From a virus, in the IMG/VR virus record IMGVR_UViG_3300029448_000062, positions 1,127 through 47,161 of that record: 46,035 bases of DNA; one strand, 5' to 3'. The position numbers and the translations under genes are program-made. The notes below the pieces were generated by a model. That model worked only from the letters and a program-made list of their open reading frames with translations. It had not been told where the DNA came from and made no database searches. Positions 7,266-14,674 of this stretch are shown in pieces (position 1 is the first letter of the stretch; each line of letters opens with the position of its first letter).

Positions 7266-9666
7266 CTACAAACTCTCTTGCAAGGTCAATACCTTCTTGA
7301 ATACCTTGTTTTGTTTCTTCTCTTTTGCCTTTTTGCTCGTCTTGTATAGCTTTTGTAGCTACTTTAGCTAAATCTATTTGCTGATCTTTTTGTTTTTGTT
7401 CTGCATCTAGTTTTATTTTTGCCATATCCATTTGTTGTTTGTGAGCAAACTCTGCTTCTTTTAAAGCCATTTCTTTTTGTTGAATAACTGTTAGAGGGTT
7501 CTGTTGTTGTTCTTTAGCCTCTTGTTGTGCTACTTCTGCTTTACTCTTATTAAGAACCTTTGCAGATGCTTCTGCTGTTAATTTAGATAACTGCTCTTCA
7601 ACGTCCTGTGGTAGTGGCTCGTCTTCACTAGGCATAGGCACACCTAACTGCCCCTCTATTTCTTTTCTATATTGAAATGCAACGTGTTCTGCAATATGAG
7701 CCGCCATTGCGTTTTGTATTACTGATGCAAACGGTGACTGCCCTATAATTTGTTGTAGTTTTGGGTCTTGAGCTGCGGCTGTATGAACAGCTATATGAGC
7801 TTCGTGATCTTGATATTTAAATGCTTTTACTGGCTCTTGCTTCATTATAGCCATGTTTTCAGCTACAGGGTCTTTTGATTTTATATCTTCAGGAAGTTTA
7901 ATAATACTATCGGCATCCTGTATTCCCAACACCTCTAGCATTTGCCTGTGCAACTTTCCCATGTCGTACAATTGTGGTGCTTGTTGTGCTAATTGTAGTG
8001 CTGATTGGTACTGCGTTACTCTTTGTGCCATTGTAGACGCATTAGGGTCTGATACAGGTATTACATCAACTCTGCCATCAAAATCTTTTGTTCTTGAGAA
8101 GTCACCCTCTGTTTCATAGATATACTCAGACGGCATAAAGTCATGTACACACTTAGCTAGTATACGGAGTTCTTTCTTCAGAGCCGCATGAAGCCTTGAC
8201 TGAACACCAGACATGACTTTCATTGATCTTTCTAATAGTGCTAGTGTAGTACCCACTGGGGCGTTAGGGTTCATGTTTCCTACTTGAACATCAGCTATTG
8301 AACCAATTCGTCTTCCTTCTTCGACAATATTCCCCAATAACTGGTAAAGCACTGAGGATGGTTCTTTATAAGGTATAAACGTAATGGAATCTCGTATCGC
8401 ACCACCAGGAACATCGACATCCCTGAACTCACCAGGCATGAGAGGCGAATCATCCCCTTTAATACGGAGACCCCTAGCTTTAAGACCAGCAGGAAGATTC
8501 GATAACGTACCTGCATCAATAAGCTGACGAAGGATGGACGTTGCCGATTTAGCCAATCCACCAATAAGGTGAATAAGCCCTGTGCCGTAGAAACCAAGGC
8601 TTGGAAGGTATCTGTAGTGAACGAAATGTGGTCTTTTAGTTTTCTTTTCATCATCTTCATACCAATTCTTTCTAATAGCTAAGATCGTTCTAGATGATTT
8701 GTCTATTGTAACAATGTAGGGTCTTGCCAGACCATCTTTATCTTCAAACGGTTCAGGCATATCAAGATCAACGTGCATCTCTAGTATGGTGTGCCTGTCA
8801 TCGTCATCATAAACTTCATTACTTCCTTCCATATCGTCATACTTTTCTTGTATGTCAGACTCATCTCTTGTTGGTTCTGGAAGTTCTATATCTTTATAAA
8901 AACCATTAACTTGCAGTTCTCTTACTTGGTTTTCTGTTTTTTTCATTACATGAGTATACCGTGAACAAGACATCAAGTCGGATGCACCATAAGAAACTAC
9001 AAAGTCTTCGGCAGGTACAAACATAGAACATGGTCTTTCCATGATTGGGTCGTAATAAACTTTTTTAAACGCTGATCCTGCAAGGGGGAGACGGAAGAGC
9101 ATTTGCTCCATCTCGTCACGGTATTCAGTCATTTCTTCAGTCAACATATAGTTCATTTCGTTTTCTACACGTTTAGACTGTGCTGTCTTTTCTTTGGTTT
9201 GTTTTCCTACGATCTTAGTGCGAACAGGTCCTGACGCAGGGAATATCTCTCCCATTGCTTGCGCTTGAAACCTGACAATAGCTTCTGATAGTAGTGGATG
9301 AAAAACTCCAGAAGCACCTTCCCAAGGTTGGGTTCTTTCTTCTATCTTCATTCCAAGAAGATCAAGACCTTTTACATAAGATCGTGACCATTCTTTTCTA
9401 GACGATCTATCTGATTCAAAATCTTCTACTAGCTCTGATGCTATTTCTTCTAAGTCTGCATCTTCTATAAAATCAGCTAGATTTGAGTTGTGATCAGGTC
9501 CGACAAGCTCTTCTGTCAAACCACCTTCAAAGTCAACTACAACACCACCGTCATCTGTTTCTACAGATACAGAATCTGGATTAACGACTTCTACTTTAAG
9601 TTCTGACTCAGAAGGGTTATCTTCTATGTCAACCTCAAACGGTTCAAGATTTTTATCAACAGCCAT
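7258..9666 (-). CDS. Portal protein (802 aa)
   Basis: The dodecameric portal through which DNA is packaged and ejected. The large size, the TQPWEGASGVFHPLLSEAIVRF region (about residues 109-130), FRLPLAGSAFKKVYYDP and FVPAEDFVVSYGASDL are typical of P22-like and marine podovirus portals. An acidic N-terminus precedes the domain, and the C-terminal 110 residues are a Gln/Lys/Glu-rich helix (EAKEQQQNPLTVIQQKEMALKEAEF), as expected for a crown or barrel helix. It sits between terL and capsid genes, and ATG at 9666 overlaps the upstream gene. Confidence 0.85.
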   Translation of the reverse strand: MAVDKNLEPFEVDIEDNPSESELKVEVVNPDSVSVETDDGGVVVDFEGGLTEELVGPDHNSNLADFIEDADLEEIASELVEDFESDRSSRKEWSRSYVKGLDLLGMKIEERTQPWEGASGVFHPLLSEAIVRFQAQAMGEIFPASGPVRTKIVGKQTKEKTAQSKRVENEMNYMLTEEMTEYRDEMEQMLFRLPLAGSAFKKVYYDPIMERPCSMFVPAEDFVVSYGASDLMSCSRYTHVMKKTENQVRELQVNGFYKDIELPEPTRDESDIQEKYDDMEGSNEVYDDDDRHTILEMHVDLDMPEPFEDKDGLARPYIVTIDKSSRTILAIRKNWYEDDEKKTKRPHFVHYRYLPSLGFYGTGLIHLIGGLAKSATSILRQLIDAGTLSNLPAGLKARGLRIKGDDSPLMPGEFRDVDVPGGAIRDSITFIPYKEPSSVLYQLLGNIVEEGRRIGSIADVQVGNMNPNAPVGTTLALLERSMKVMSGVQSRLHAALKKELRILAKCVHDFMPSEYIYETEGDFSRTKDFDGRVDVIPVSDPNASTMAQRVTQYQSALQLAQQAPQLYDMGKLHRQMLEVLGIQDADSIIKLPEDIKSKDPVAENMAIMKQEPVKAFKYQDHEAHIAVHTAAAQDPKLQQIIGQSPFASVIQNAMAAHIAEHVAFQYRKEIEGQLGVPMPSEDEPLPQDVEEQLSKLTAEASAKVLNKSKAEVAQQEAKEQQQNPLTVIQQKEMALKEAEFAHKQQMDMAKIKLDAEQKQKDQQIDLAKVATKAIQDEQKGKREETKQGIQEGIDLAREFVDE

Positions 9667-10427
9667 TATCTAATTCTAAAGTTTGTTCCTTTAGTGGCTA
9701 GACCTCCACCTCTCATTTTAAGAACCTTACCACCTTTAGCCATGCCTTTTTTCTTCATAGCACCACCACCTGCGTACATTTTTTTCTTCATAACGCCACC
9801 ACCACGCATGGTTTGTTTCTTCATAGTGGTTCTACCACCTGCAGCGTAAGTTTTCTTTTTCATAACGCCACCACCACGTTTTTTACTTGCGGCAAAACCC
9901 TTTAGTGATTCAGCGTGTTGCTTAGTTTGTTTCTTCTTAGCAAAAGTATTAGCCCATTCTTTTAGGGTCATTCCTTTTTTCTTTAACTCTGCCCCTGTAA
10001 CAGCTAATTTCTTTTCTCCCTTTTTATCATAAAAGTATTTTTCTCCTGCTTTTCTTGCCGCCGCTATACTTCTTGGCTTATCTTTTAAAGGATCAGCCCC
10101 TTTTTCTACTTGTCCTTTTGCTGTGCTTTTCTTTGGAGTATCTCCAAGAGCAGGTCCTTTCTTAACAAGCTTTACAGGACTAACTAGGTTTGGCTCTTTA
10201 TTTTTTTTATTTTTTTGTTCTTTTTTGATTTTCGGAACAGTTGAAACTCCTTGCCTTGGCAAGCCAGGTCCTCTTTCTGGTGGGTAAGCAACTATTCTAT
10301 TAGGGTCGTTTCCTTTTTCTTTATCTTTCTTTAATATTTCTTGGGCTTTTTTGTTTCCGTAGTTAGTACCCATAGAGCTTAAAACTCTTTCTTTAAACGA
10401 AATACCTTTTTTATCTTTATCTGCCAT
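9666..10427 (-). CDS. Lys/Gly/Met-repeat basic protein (253 aa)
   Basis: Very basic protein. Residues 1-165 are Lys-rich and polar. Residues about 180-253 are built from short repeats of the type GGGVMKKKTYAAGG, MRGGGVMKKKMYAGGG, AMKKKGMAKGGK and KMRGGGLA, so four or five units of MKKK plus GGG. The 75-aa protein upstream shares KMRGGGLA. Such a chain would be flexible and nucleic-acid binding; a DNA-condensing or packaging-linked role between terL and portal is inferred. The start at 10427 has GGAGCAGTT before it. Confidence 0.7.
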   Translation of the reverse strand: MADKDKKGISFKERVLSSMGTNYGNKKAQEILKKDKEKGNDPNRIVAYPPERGPGLPRQGVSTVPKIKKEQKNKKNKEPNLVSPVKLVKKGPALGDTPKKSTAKGQVEKGADPLKDKPRSIAAARKAGEKYFYDKKGEKKLAVTGAELKKKGMTLKEWANTFAKKKQTKQHAESLKGFAASKKRGGGVMKKKTYAAGGRTTMKKQTMRGGGVMKKKMYAGGGAMKKKGMAKGGKVLKMRGGGLATKGTNFRIR

Positions 10428-10436
10428 AACTGCTCC

Positions 10437-10664
10437 TTATCTTACTTTGTATCCTGTTAAACTAGCTGAACCACCTTTTGCTAGACCACCTCCACGCATT
10501 TTAATAACACCACCTGCTTTCTTACCTCTTTTTCCTGCATCTTCAATATCTTTTACTGTTATTGTTTTTCTAGCAGGTCTCAATCCTAGCATTTTTTGTG
10601 TTATTTTAGGAACAGGGTTTGTAAACGATACTATTGTTCCATCTTTTTTTCTATATTTAGCCAT
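10437..10664 (-). CDS. Small basic protein ending in Gly/Lys repeat (75 aa)
   Basis: Begins MAKYRKKDGTIVSFTNPVPK and ends KKAGGVIKMRGGGLAKGGSASLTGYKVR. The KMRGGGLA motif is also at the C-terminus of the next gene (9666-10427), so the two share a repeated tail. The start overlaps the stop of terL by one base, showing tight coupling. There is no membrane segment. Function unknown; a nucleic-acid-binding or packaging accessory role is a guess from charge and position. Confidence 0.65.
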   Translation of the reverse strand: MAKYRKKDGTIVSFTNPVPKITQKMLGLRPARKTITVKDIEDAGKRGKKAGGVIKMRGGGLAKGGSASLTGYKVR

Positions 10665-12175
10665 TAGTAATACTCCACTGGTCTTCTATATTTAGGCTCG
10701 TCATCCCAATCGTCTTTTTCGGCACGAACCCATCCACCTTGACGAAATCTTAACAGTGCCTGTGTGGTGCTGTCAACTAAATCATCGTGTTCTCCAGACG
10801 GAAATGACGCACATTCTTCAATAACCTCATCTGCCCATCTAGACTCATAATACCACACACTGCCACTAGAAAACAAGTCAGTAACTGCGTTAACTCTAGC
10901 AATTTTATCGTTACCCCTAGTGGGGGTAAACTCCGTAACAGGTATCCCCATAGCTCTTAATTCAAATATTAAAGGCGCACCAGAAGCTTTTGCTTCTACA
11001 ATCATCTGGTCTGGTTCAAATTCCCAATATTTATCGTATGCTGCACGTTTTAACTCTGGAAACTCCAGTTTTTCTTTAAATGCATCTAAAAGAATCAGAT
11101 GTGGTCTGTTTTGATCGACATCTTGGTGGTGATAGAACACCCCCCATGTGGTGCAAGCACTATAATCGCTTCTTTGTGTCTTTAAAAACGCTGTATCCCA
11201 TGATTGAATGATGCATTCACAGGGTGGTAGCTCTGATTCTGTCCATTCTTGCCACCATTCACGTTTAATTAACGCTCCTTCCTCGGAGGTGGGGTCTTGT
11301 TGGTACTGTGCGTTCCATTTTGCTACTGGTAATTCAGCTTTTAAGCTGTCTAACTCGTCTAAGCTCCAAAATTCTTCCCATAATGGCGTACCAGAGGGTA
11401 AAATAGCAGGTAATTGTATTAATTCCCACTCATCTGCACCTTCTCTTTCGGTCATACTCTTTAAAATCTTACCTGTTAGGTCTCTTTTTGACCATCTGGT
11501 CATAACTAAGATGATTGCACCACCTGGCTGTAGACGTTGACGAGGACCTGAAGTGTACCATTCGTATACTTTGTCGTATACATCGGGGTTATACTGCCCT
11601 AATTGAGCTTCCTGCTCCGAGTGTGGGTCATCAATTATAAGAATATCAGCACCTTTACCTGTTACAGCACCACCAACACCAATAGCAAAGTAGTCACCAC
11701 GCTTGTTTGTGTTCCATCTACCTGCGGCTTTACTGTCTGTTGACAGTTCAATGCCACTAAAGACATTTTGATAATCTTTTGACTGTATAAGGTTTCTTAC
11801 TTTTCTACCAAAGCCTACTGCCAACTCAGCAGTGTGGGCTGTTTGGATTACTTTCTTATCTGGATACTGCCCCAAAAACCAAGCAGGGAAAAGATACGAT
11901 GCAAATTCTGACTTAGTATGACGGGGTGGCATATTGATTATCAATCTTTTTAGTTCGCCTTTGGCAACTCTTTCAAAAGCATCAGCCATTACTTCGTGAT
12001 GTTCACCACCGATAAATCCAGACCACATCATCTTGACAAAAGTTAAGAAGTCAGTTTTCGATAAATCTTTTTCTTTGGCAGTTTCATACTCTTCTAAGAG
12101 TTTCAGCATTTCTTTTTGCTGATCTAAAGGAAGTAGAGCAATTTTAGCTTTTAAGTCTTTAGACTGAATGTTCAC
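10664..12175 (-). CDS. terL: Terminase large subunit (503 aa)
   Basis: Packaging motor ATPase and nuclease. The Walker-A-like loop PPRHTKS is at residues 83-89, after LIINM. Walker B ILIIDDPHSE is at 178-187. The adenine-binding and coupling region precedes a C-terminal RNase H-like nuclease with SWDTAF near residue 328 and the acidic HDDLVDS near 470. The length fits TerL. The start is GTG at 12175, overlapping the HNH stop, with AGGAAG upstream. I would expect headful packaging from the P22-like company, but cannot show it. Confidence 0.93.
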   Translation of the reverse strand: MNIQSKDLKAKIALLPLDQQKEMLKLLEEYETAKEKDLSKTDFLTFVKMMWSGFIGGEHHEVMADAFERVAKGELKRLIINMPPRHTKSEFASYLFPAWFLGQYPDKKVIQTAHTAELAVGFGRKVRNLIQSKDYQNVFSGIELSTDSKAAGRWNTNKRGDYFAIGVGGAVTGKGADILIIDDPHSEQEAQLGQYNPDVYDKVYEWYTSGPRQRLQPGGAIILVMTRWSKRDLTGKILKSMTEREGADEWELIQLPAILPSGTPLWEEFWSLDELDSLKAELPVAKWNAQYQQDPTSEEGALIKREWWQEWTESELPPCECIIQSWDTAFLKTQRSDYSACTTWGVFYHHQDVDQNRPHLILLDAFKEKLEFPELKRAAYDKYWEFEPDQMIVEAKASGAPLIFELRAMGIPVTEFTPTRGNDKIARVNAVTDLFSSGSVWYYESRWADEVIEECASFPSGEHDDLVDSTTQALLRFRQGGWVRAEKDDWDDEPKYRRPVEYY

Positions 12176-12378
12176 TGTTTCTTCCTATTCCTTCTAGCAG
12201 ATACAACTCTTAAATTACTTTTCTTGTTATTTCTAGGATTTCCGTCTCTATGGTCAATATGTTTTTTATCCCCTTTCTTAACAGTACCTTTCTTTATAGC
12301 TTTTCTTCTGTTTTTATTTCTTAACGCTCTTTCCTGCTTCATTTTCTTAGAGGCATGATATTTTCTATATTCACTCAT
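12172..12378 (-). CDS. Small HNH-type endonuclease (68 aa)
   Basis: A basic N-terminus (KKMKQERALRNKNRRKAIKKG) followed by KHIDHRDGNPRNNKKSNLRVVS, the familiar HNH core pattern (H-D-H, then N spaced by about 8, then NLR). HNH proteins beside terL are common and can be needed for cutting or packaging. This one is short, lacking an obvious zinc finger. It ends overlapping the terL start. The region upstream carries four AGGTATACCT palindromes, so its transcription may be regulated separately from terS. Confidence 0.75.
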   Translation of the reverse strand: MSEYRKYHASKKMKQERALRNKNRRKAIKKGTVKKGDKKHIDHRDGNPRNNKKSNLRVVSARRNRKKQ

Positions 12379-12405
12379 TTTTTTCTTTACATCCTTTCCT
12401 CTTAT

Positions 12406-12480
12406 AGGTATACCTGTATAATAGGTATACCTTTTATAGGTATATCTTTAAAATTACTTCGTAATTTAACAGGTATACCT
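12406..12480. promoter_or_regulatory. Operator-like array: four AGGTATACCT palindromes
   Basis: Perfect 10-bp palindromes AGGTATACCT lie at 12406-12415, 12423-12432 and 12471-12480, with a one-base variant AGGTATATCT at 12438-12447. An additional inverted repeat, AAATTAC-TTC-GTAATTT, lies at 12451-12467. The array occupies the gap between divergent genes: the HNH gene (minus, start 12378) and the membrane protein gene (plus, start 12481). Spacing of 17, 15 and 33 bp suggests cooperative binding of a dimeric regulator. No candidate regulator gene is adjacent. Confidence 0.65.
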
Positions 12481-12711
12481 ATGGTTCTAGAACTAGCTAC
12501 AATATGGAACATACTGCTAACAGTCATAGTAGCACCTATAGCCTGGTATATCAAATCCCAAAATGATGAACTCAAAAGAGTTCAAATACTTCTAAACAAA
12601 ACACGGGAGCAGTACGTTCATAAGAATGACCATAAAGATGACATAGATAGAGTGGTCGAACACTTAGTGAGACTAGAACAGAAGCTAGATAGCCTATTAG
12701 CCTCCAAATAA
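12481..12711 (+). CDS. One-helix membrane protein with coiled coil (76 aa)
   Basis: A plus-strand gene inside the minus-strand late block. I take ATG at 12481, the first base after the last AGGTATACCT site; the open frame extends upstream through the operator array, but that part encodes only a repeat-derived peptide. The N-terminal membrane segment is LATIWNILLTVIVAPIAWYI (residues about 5-24), followed by a charged coiled coil to the end (RVVEHLVRLEQKLDSLL). No clear ribosome site is visible, so leaderless or weak translation is possible. The layout resembles small holin-like or accessory phage proteins; function unknown. Confidence 0.6.
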   Translation: MVLELATIWNILLTVIVAPIAWYIKSQNDELKRVQILLNKTREQYVHKNDHKDDIDRVVEHLVRLEQKLDSLLASK

Positions 12712-12923
12712 GCGTCACTCAGTAGGCAGTGAACCCAAATACAACACAAAGTACCACCAAACCATTAAACCCTCTGTATCGCCTTTAATTAGCCTTTCCA
12801 TAACATAGGAGAATAACACACTAAACCAAACCAATTCATTCACTTTAAAGCGTTTTAACAGTTCCATATGATTCTATGTGCAGATTACTATATATACTCA
12901 TGTCCAACTGGGTGCTTGTCATC

Positions 12924-12945
12924 GGTGGGGTGGGGGTAGGTGGGG
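12924..12945 (+). other. G-rich tract beside the terS stop
   Basis: The tract has G runs of 2, 4, 5, 2 and 4 separated by T or TA, directly abutting the terS stop codon. It stands out in an AT-rich genome and could form a two-layer G-quadruplex on the plus strand. The rest of the 234-bp gap (12712-12945) shows no gene. Position beside terS makes a packaging-site role conceivable. Confidence 0.45.
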
Positions 12946-13443
12946 TCAATCTCCAAGTAAGGTTTTGATCTTTGCCTCTAGCTCCTCTTTTATCTGATCA
13001 GCATCTCTGGACTCATCAACTGAAATAGCAGTATTGAAAAGCTGTACGTCCTTGAGCTTGCCCAGAAGTTCCAAGGCTCTGACTCTGGATGTTGGACTGC
13101 CATGTTCAAAATCTGATGCCTCTCTTTCGAGTCCTGTAATAATTTGATGTGATCGATTGAGCGATTGACTCCGATGCCTTTCTTCTAATTGCAGTTTCCT
13201 GTCTTCGTAAATTGGGGTTAAATTGGGGGATCGGAATAATAGGTGAGCCTCTTTCCTGACATTGGCATCACTGAAGTTCTTACAGTCATATGAGGCTTTA
13301 TAGCTATCGGTTAGCGTGAGAGGTTGATCTACTCCTATTCCTAATATGCCATCAATGAATTTAGACTGCTTGGCAGTCAGACGAGTCCGAGTTTTTGTCT
13401 GCCCTTTTACAAGCTTTAACTTTGGTTTTTTATGGTCTTTCAT
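12946..13443 (-). CDS. terS: Terminase small subunit (165 aa)
   Basis: The DNA-recognition subunit of the packaging enzyme. RLTAKQSKFIDGILG (residues 21-35) followed by LTLTDSYKASYD and NVRKEAHLLFRSPNLTPIYEDRK is the helix-turn-helix plus central helix pattern of the TerS family. The C-terminal half is helical and charged. It is separated from terL by the plus-strand membrane protein gene and HNH. AGAGGAG lies upstream of ATG at 13443, and a copy of the 22-bp palindrome lies just before that, at the head of the late block. Confidence 0.8.
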   Translation of the reverse strand: MKDHKKPKLKLVKGQTKTRTRLTAKQSKFIDGILGIGVDQPLTLTDSYKASYDCKNFSDANVRKEAHLLFRSPNLTPIYEDRKLQLEERHRSQSLNRSHQIITGLEREASDFEHGSPTSRVRALELLGKLKDVQLFNTAISVDESRDADQIKEELEAKIKTLLGD

Positions 13444-13460
13444 CGTTCAAATTCTCCTCT

Positions 13461-13482
13461 AAAAAGTGGTCTATAACTTTTT
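13461..13482. repeat. Palindrome family copy before terS
   Basis: AAAAAGT-GGTCTAT-AACTTTTT, 18 bp upstream of the terS start and immediately before its ribosome site, at the beginning of the minus-strand late block. The left arm has one mismatch. A possible operator or promoter element for late transcription. Confidence 0.7.
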
Positions 13483-13534
13483 TATTTGGGTGCTAAAAAG
13501 TACAATATACCACTTAAAAGAACAAAAGGTAAAC

Positions 13535-13663
13535 ATGAATATAAGGCTTATACAGAGGCATACAGGACTTTTAGGTAGTCTAGGTTACGAAACACCTCCA
13601 GAGGCTACTGACAGGCTTTATATTCGATCTGAGCATTTTGACCTCAAAAAAAAAATCCTTTAA
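13535..13663 (+). CDS. Possible small gene (42 aa)
   Basis: ATG at 13535 follows AAAAGGTAAAC, a reasonable ribosome site, and encodes MNIRLIQRHTGLLGSLGY followed by a polar chain ending in LKKKIL. It diverges from terS. The last codons lie inside the first iteron-like repeat, which is odd for a conserved gene. No family is recognised. It may be a real small early protein or chance coding at the edge of the origin-like region. Confidence 0.35.
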   Translation: MNIRLIQRHTGLLGSLGYETPPEATDRLYIRSEHFDLKKKIL

Positions 13664-13881
13664 AATCAATGACTTAGAAGTTCACTTTCTGTACTTTTAG
13701 ACATTTGGCTGAAAAAAAACCCTTTAAAAACAAGGACTTAGTTTTTGCACATATACCCTTTTAAACAAAGGCTTTGAAATAAAACCCTTTAAAATCAAAC
13801 ACTTAGCACATAGCCACAATAAAATAAGGGTGTAAATAATAGCTGAGAGGCTAGAAAAAACCCTTTAGAATCAATGACTTA
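13651..13881 (+). repeat. Iteron-like repeats, candidate replication origin
   Basis: Five copies of a 20-26 bp direct repeat of the type AACCCTTTAAAATCAATGAC followed by TTAG. The CCTTT cores start near 13658, 13721, 13757, 13786 and 13862. The third copy is degenerate. A second repeat, CAATAAAATAAGGG, occurs at 13817-13830 and again at 13917-13930. The region is AT-rich, non-coding and bracketed by two copies of the 22-bp palindrome. Direct repeats in an AT-rich gap are typical of initiator-binding origins, but no initiator gene is obvious. Confidence 0.6.
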
Positions 13882-13903
13882 AAAAAGTCATATATAACTT
13901 TGA
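13882..13903. repeat. Palindrome family copy after iterons
   Basis: AAAAAGT-CATATAT-AACTTTGA, directly abutting the last iteron-like repeat. The right arm is imperfect at its end. Confidence 0.65.
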
Positions 13904-13981
13904 GTGTTATGAAACCCAATAAAATAAGGGGATTGAGATATCTATTTATTATCAATGGTTTAACTATGTCTTATTATTAGT

Positions 13982-14010
13982 TTGACATGGATATCAAGTT
14001 ATGATCTAAC
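13982..14010 (+). promoter_or_regulatory. Candidate promoter for the 14 kb leader
   Basis: A perfect -35 TTGACA at 13982-13987, then a 17-bp spacer and TCTAAC at 14005-14010 as a moderate -10 (4 of 6). Transcription would start near 14016, just at the GGGGC hairpin that opens the structured non-coding segment upstream of the 69-aa gene. Confidence 0.5.
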
Positions 14011-14011
14011 A

Positions 14012-14361
14012 GAGGTGGGGCAATGCCCCTTGTACGAATCATGTGGCAAAAATACAACAGAAAGGAAATCGCCAAGAACCAGACATCGCAAGCCAAAATG
14101 GGTCTCAAAATCTGACATTAGCTGTAATATGTAGGTAGCCAGAAAGTCGAGAGAAAATCGCCCCCAATAAATCCACCAATCAAAAGGTGAGTAGAGCGAG
14201 CCAGAGAAATAGCCAAACTCAAAACAGAAACAAACCAAGGACTAGGCTCTGCGATGTAGGGCAATTTTCTGAGGTCTTTCGACATCAAATAAATTAGATG
14301 GGGCGAGCAATCGCCCCTCTTAATTTTACGAGAGGTGCAGAAATAGTTCTGCATCTCTTTT
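14012..14361 (+). ncRNA. Candidate structured leader RNA or small RNA
   Basis: About 350 bases without a convincing gene on either strand. Hairpins visible on the plus strand: GGGGC-AAT-GCCCC (14017-14029); a possible GAGCC/GGCTC helix (about 14198 and 14246); GGGGCGA-GCAA-TCGCCCC with a GNRA loop (near 14300-14317); and a final 12-bp stem with TTTT (14331-14361). AGAGGTG occurs both at 14011 and in the 5' arm of the final stem, so the 3' arm could pair with either. Promoter, structured segment, terminator-like hairpin and then a gene is the layout of an attenuator or riboswitch-type leader. No known class is recognised. Confidence 0.45.
14331..14361 (+). terminator. Terminator-like hairpin before the 69-aa gene
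   Basis: A 12-bp stem AGAGGTGCAGAA / TTCTGCATCTCT (one G-U) with loop ATAG, ending in TTTT. It stands only 20 bases before the ATG at 14382 and 10 before its ribosome site, so it may act as an attenuator rather than a simple end. Confidence 0.55.
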
Positions 14362-14381
14362 AGAATTAATGGAGTGAAAAA

Positions 14382-14591
14382 ATGAAAATTAAACCAAATA
14401 AAATTTTTGAATTTTGGAGTTGTGACGAGATTGCTGAGTGTGTCGATGGTGTAAGTGAAGATTTATATCGATCTCTCTGGCGAATGGTAGGGCAAGAGCA
14501 ATCAAGAGATTCCTTAGTTGTTGCTGACATTTGGAACAAATTCAGCGATGAAGAAAAATTAGAGTTAAACAGTTTGAAAGTAGGTGAGTGA
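14382..14591 (+). CDS. Unknown acidic protein, first of accessory module (69 aa)
   Basis: Starts at the ATG of the shared leader GGAGTGAAAAAATG. The sequence is acidic and helical (SCDEIAECVDGVSEDLYRSLWRM and FSDEEKLELNSLKVGE), with no signal peptide or membrane segment. No family is recognised. It is the first gene after the candidate structured leader and precedes a hairpin (GAGCCTC-ACT-GAGGCTC). Being the first plus-strand gene of the module, an early host-directed role is possible but unsupported by motifs. Confidence 0.65.
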   Translation: MKIKPNKIFEFWSCDEIAECVDGVSEDLYRSLWRMVGQEQSRDSLVVADIWNKFSDEEKLELNSLKVGE

Positions 14592-14643
14592 AATTACATA
14601 GGATGAGAGCCTCACTGAGGCTCGACTCCCCTGTAATTACAGG
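14591..14643 (+). promoter_or_regulatory. Intergenic hairpin
   Basis: A 7-bp stem GAGCCTC-ACT-GAGGCTC at 14607-14623 sits inside an outer helix, ATTACA with GG after a bulge, paired to CCTGTAAT. It follows the stop of the 69-aa gene and precedes the leader of the next. There is no T-run, so it may be an RNA-processing or translation-control structure. Confidence 0.45.
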
Positions 14644-14674
14644 ACAACATCAACGTCAAATAGGAGTGAAAACC

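Noticed and set aside
12355-12480. Upstream extension of the membrane protein frame
   Set aside because: It would translate the AGGTATACCT array into a repeated peptide; the ATG at 12481 is more likely.
13495-13520. Possible further palindrome copy (AAAAAGTAC ... CACTTAAAAG)
   Set aside because: Arms do not pair well; too degenerate to count.
13999-14354. Two overlapping minus-strand open frames of 78-79 aa
   Set aside because: They lie in the structured leader region, lack ribosome sites, and have Phe/Trp/Leu-rich composition unlike the neighbouring proteins.
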